From assembly GCF_964204865.1 (NCBI RefSeq), contig NC_135250.1, positions 6,634,001 to 6,698,000 on the forward strand: DNA of 64,000 nucleotides. Direction: 5' to 3'. Both the position numbers and the translations under genes were made by a program. Within the stretch, counting starts at the first letter, position 1. Each line of letters opens with the position of its first letter. Source of the DNA: Styela clava (Eukaryota > Chordata > Ascidiacea > Stolidobranchia > Styelidae). Positions 60,901 through 64,000 of this stretch are shown here, in pieces. Below the pieces are notes generated by a model. It saw only the letters and a list, made by a program, of their open reading frames with translations. It did no database searches and had not been told where the DNA came from.

Positions 60901-63900
60901 GACTAACTCCCAATCCTTTCTCTATGCCTTTGCGCTAGTGGATCCGTATGCATGTAATGCAAGGATGCTGTAGCAGGAATAAAATACTATAATATGCAAT
61001 TCAAGAGTCCTGCTGCACACTAACACAAATATATTTCTGTAACGTTTCGTCTGACCAAAATCAGACTTCCTCAGACAAGCAGTTTACAACAATGACAAGA
61101 AAAGAGCAATCATGCAGTTTAAATATGGCGATAAATAAATTTGTTTGAAATTAATTGTGAGCAAACAATGAAAAAAACAATTATTGATATTCAGACACAG
61201 ATTGCGAAATAAAAAAATGCAATCGGTTCTCAGCATGGAATATTTGTTCCGCGGCGTGCTTGATTTCACAATAAGTTTCACTAGAACATTTATCAATGTG
61301 TTCTAGGCTCAGATCTTGATAGCCAGGGTCCTTATAAAGGCGTTGAATTCTTTTTAGTATTGCTTCTAAATTCTTTTCTTGTGGTAGTTGTCGAGTCCGG
61401 AGTTTGGCAGGATCCATTCGGATACAGAAGTCACGCGAAAGAGGCTAATATAACGATCAGTAGAGGTTGCGCGAGACTAACTCCCAATCCTTTCTCTATG
61501 CCTTTGCGCTAGTGGATCCGTATGCATGTAATGCAAGGATGCTGTAGCAGGAATAAAATACTATAATATGCAATTCAAGAGTCCTGCTGCACACTAACAC
61601 AAATATATTTCTGTAACGTTTCGTCTGACCAAAATCAGACTTCCTCAGACAAGCAGTTTACAACATATTGAATTGCATATTATAGTATTTTATTCCTGCT
61701 ACAGCATCCTTGCATTACATGCATACGGATCCACTAGCGCAAAGGCATAGAGAAAGGATTGGGAGTTAGTCTCGCGCAACCTCTACTGATCGTTATATTA
61801 GCCTCTTTCGCGTGACTTCTGTATCCGAATGGATCCTGCCAAACTCCGGACTCGACAACTACCACAAGAAAAGAATTTAGAAGCAATACTAAAAAGAATT
61901 CAACGCCTTTATAAGGACCCTGGCTATCAAGATCTGAGCCTAGAACACATTGATAAATGTTCTAGTGAAACTTATTGTGAAATCAAGCACGCCGCGGAAC
62001 AAATATTCCATGCTGAGAACCGATTGCATTTTTTTATTTCGCAATCTGTGCCTGAATATCAATAATTGTTTTTTTCATTGTTTGCTCACAATTAATTTCA
62101 AACAAATTTATTTATCGCCATATTTAAACTGCATGATTGCTCTTTTCTTGTCATTGTTGTAAACTGCTTGTCTGAGGAAGTCTGATTTTGGTCAGACGAA
62201 ACGTTACAGAAATATATTTGTGTTAGTGTGCAGCAGGACTCTTGAATTGCATATTATAGTATTTTATTCCTGCTACAGCATCCTTGCATTACATGCATAC
62301 GGATCCACTAGCGCAAAGGCATAGAGAAAGGATTGGGAGTTAGTCTCGCGCAACCTCTACTGATCGTTATATTAGCCTTTTTCGCGTGACTTCTGTATCC
62401 GAATGGATCCTGCCAAACTCCGGACTCGACAACTACCACAAGAAAAGAATTTAGAAGCAATACTAAAAAGAATTCAACGCCTTTAAAAGAACCACATTAT
62501 AAGGACCCTGGCTATCAAGATCTGAGCCTAGAACACATTGATAAATGTTCTAGTGAAACTTATTGTGAAATCAAGCACGCCGCGGAACAAATATTCCATG
62601 CTGAGAACCGATTGCATTTTTTTATTTCGCAATCTGTGTCTGAATATCAATAATTGTTTTTTTCATTGTTTGCTCACAATTAATTTCAAACAAATTTATT
62701 TATCGCCATATTTAAACTGCATGATTGCTCTTTTCTTGTCATTGTTGTAAACTGCTTGTCTGAGGAAGTCTGATTTTGGTCAGACGAAACGTTACAGAAA
62801 TATATTTGTGTTAGTGTGCAGCAGGACTCTTGAATTGAATGAATATATACTGGAATTTATGATACATAAATAATTAACAGCTACGAAAATTTAAGTATGT
62901 AATATATTCGTTTATAACATCTCAACAATATTATTATTATTACCTATAATTATATTTAACGTCGTCCACACGCATGGCTCGTTTAATTTTTGCCATTCTC
63001 CGCACTGGAAATGAAGGAGGTTCACACGCGCGATCGTGTTTCTTCAGCATTTTCATTTCCGTGAAACCATCTGTACCGAGTACAGTATCATGTGTGCTCC
63101 CTAGAATCATTCCGCTTGTTTTTTTGAGATAAGAGAAAAAATTGCATTCCGCGTCTTGTTTCTGATAAAAATTTGAGCAGAAAAAATACAATCAGATTGT
63201 TCTGTTCAAAGTTTCATTCACAAATGAGCATGGTTATCGAATATCCCACTACTCTCTCAAGAGCGTTGCTGAAAACGCATTTGGTATTGGAATTTTGTGG
63301 AAATTACTAAATTAGGAAATAAAATGTCGCCTTATCGAGCGATGAATGATAACACAATTTACCTGAAATCCGACATCAAATTTCAAATAGCACAGTTCCT
63401 GCATTTTATCAACCGTAACCATAGAAACTAAGCGTGAAAGAAAGTTGAGATCAACCCTTCTTGAAGCTGGCACTTCACTTTCGTGAAACGTATCTCTGTC
63501 CATTCTATGGGGTAAAAACTGAGGAACGACAACTGTTCTATCAAATAAAAGGTATGAAATTATGACGTTAAGTGCCTAGCAAACAGTTGCCCAAAGTCGT
63601 GAGATTAGATGCCCTAATGTACGTACAATCTTTGGTCATCATTAAATTTAGGTAATTTCACCAAACGGACATGTCTCAAGATGAGTCATTATCGCAACTA
63701 ACGTGAGTCAGTTCAAGTCTAAAATCAGGTGGTTGAGTCAACCATAAGTGAAATTTCTCAATTACAGTATACGTCTTCATGCGTGCGCTATACTCGACCG
63801 GTATCAGTAAGGTATTTGCAAAATATTGTGTCTGCAACCGAATAATTAATTCTTAAAAAAAATGTGAAACTGCTGATGAATATTTTTAACATACCTATTC

Positions 63901-64000
63901 GTTTCAATTCCAATGAATATTGCTTCCTGAAATGAAATTAGTTCATTGCTCGGCCCATTTTGATTTGCTGGATATATTATTCGGGCTGGATTCAATTGAA
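57992..64000 (-). CDS. O-fucosyltransferase-like glycosyltransferase, N-terminus beyond right edge
   Basis: Seven phase-consistent exons: 64000(open)-63895, 63537-63363, 63161-62944, 60199-59939, 59464-59344, 58821-58744 and 58366-57992 (stop). The first visible exon contains a GDP-fucose-loop-like GPSNELISFQEAIFIG followed by TNRTVVVPQFLPHRMDRDTF, the typical start of the O-FucT fold (PF10250). EYIAMHWR supplies the conserved His-x-Arg of the donor site. The C-terminal ALVENEICRQSSIFIYSPES..W resembles the conserved Glu-x-Glu-Ile-Cys and Ser/Thr motif that binds GDP-fucose. Such enzymes sit in the ER or Golgi lumen and transfer fucose to protein or glycan acceptors. The N-terminal signal or anchor is not in view, and the acceptor cannot be predicted. 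POFUT1 and POFUT2 do not fit obviously; it may belong to an invertebrate or plant-like O-FucT branch. The third visible intron (62943-60200) is almost filled by the palindromic array. Confidence 0.72.
61829..62065 (+). CDS. Small ORF within the palindrome unit (78 aa), unknown
   Basis: Encodes MDPAKLRTRQLPQEKN through a Lys/Glu-rich helical stretch to a Tyr-Gln end. The mirror copy is at 61417-61181, minus strand, with one residue different (Ser for Pro near the end). Units at about 60840 and 62403 carry the 14-bp insertion, which brings an in-frame TAA about 28 codons in. No family was recognised. It may be a fragment of a retroelement protein, and expression is doubtful. Confidence 0.3.
   Translation: MDPAKLRTRQLPQEKNLEAILKRIQRLYKDPGYQDLSLEHIDKCSSETYCEIKHAAEQIFHAENRLHFFISQSVPEYQ
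62170..62209 (+). other. Repeated hairpin motif, hammerhead-core-like
   Basis: GTCTGAGGAAGTCTGATTTT followed by GGTCAGACGAAACGTTACAG. The inner stem GTCTGA/TCAGAC has a six-base loop. The flanks CTGAGGA and GAAAC resemble the conserved core of hammerhead ribozymes. Other copies: 62758-62797 (plus) and 60449-60488, 61037-61076, 61611-61650 (minus). There are deviations: an extra A before the stem, only a weak outer stem, and no loop for stem III. Confidence 0.35.

Larger units (their letters stand above)
60285..62839. repeat. Large palindrome of tandem 574/588-bp units in an intron
   Basis: The left half has units in reverse orientation starting at 60285 (588 bp), 60873 (574 bp) and 61447 (first 220 bp). 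The right half has a partial unit from about 61670, then full units beginning near 61801 and 62375. The arms mirror each other around a loop of about 95 bp centred near 61622. Variants are also mirrored: the outer units share a 14-bp insertion and an AAAAAGGCT end, while the inner units lack the insertion and have AAAGAGGCT. Each unit holds an ORF starting MDPAKLRTRQLPQEKN (78 codons in inner units, cut short by the 14-bp insertion in outer ones) and a hairpin motif. Confidence 0.93.

Noticed and set aside
1-64000. CRISPR arrays, bacterial operons, phage or plasmid features
   Set aside because: The split genes, GT-AG introns and eukaryotic families show nuclear animal DNA. No regularly spaced short repeats of CRISPR type were seen.

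Overview
The window is nuclear DNA from a non-vertebrate animal. It is AT-rich, and its protein-coding genes are split by mostly short GT-AG introns. Bilaterian families are present (KEAP1, DEPDC1, FAM210, 14-3-3 epsilon type, a PRD-class homeobox gene), and small DNA transposons and tRNA-derived SINEs are dense. An ascidian tunicate or another invertebrate deuterostome fits best, but the species is inferred, not demonstrated. Exon boundaries were read by eye from splice sites, reading phase and remembered family motifs. No alignment was run.

Layout. (1) 1-10735, minus strand: a DEPDC1-like gene (DEP domain plus RhoGAP-like region) with at least 17 coding exons, running off the left edge. (2) 13843-15305, minus: a three-exon PRD-class Q50 homeobox gene of 328 aa. 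(3) 19557-34793, plus: a complete 11-exon KEAP1 orthologue of 593 aa, keeping the sensor cysteines and the NRF2-binding pocket. An antioxidant-response-element-like site lies about 0.58 kb upstream of its ATG. (4) 40875-41642, plus: an intronless 14-3-3 epsilon-type gene. (5) 42.7-50.1 kb: a transposon-rich block with two hAT-type non-autonomous elements, a SINE and one full-length hAT element (46694-50120) with an open 662-codon transposase and a perfect 8-bp target duplication. (6) 50606-53913, minus: a four-exon FAM210-type (DUF1279) mitochondrial membrane protein gene. (7) 54694-57678: a dead pogo/Tigger element. (8) 57992-64000, minus: the C-terminal seven exons of an O-fucosyltransferase-like gene running off the right edge. 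One of its introns is almost entirely a 2.5-kb palindrome built from 574/588-bp tandem units.

The host genes do not form an obvious functional cluster. KEAP1 (oxidative-stress sensing), 14-3-3 (phosphoprotein binding), DEPDC1 (cell division), FAM210 (mitochondria) and the glycosyltransferase look like ordinary neighbours. The least ordinary features are the intronic palindromic array with its repeated hairpin motif, the complete KEAP1 with a nearby candidate autoregulatory element, the apparently intact hAT transposon, and several mutually related fold-back MITE families, some supported by 8-bp target-site duplications.
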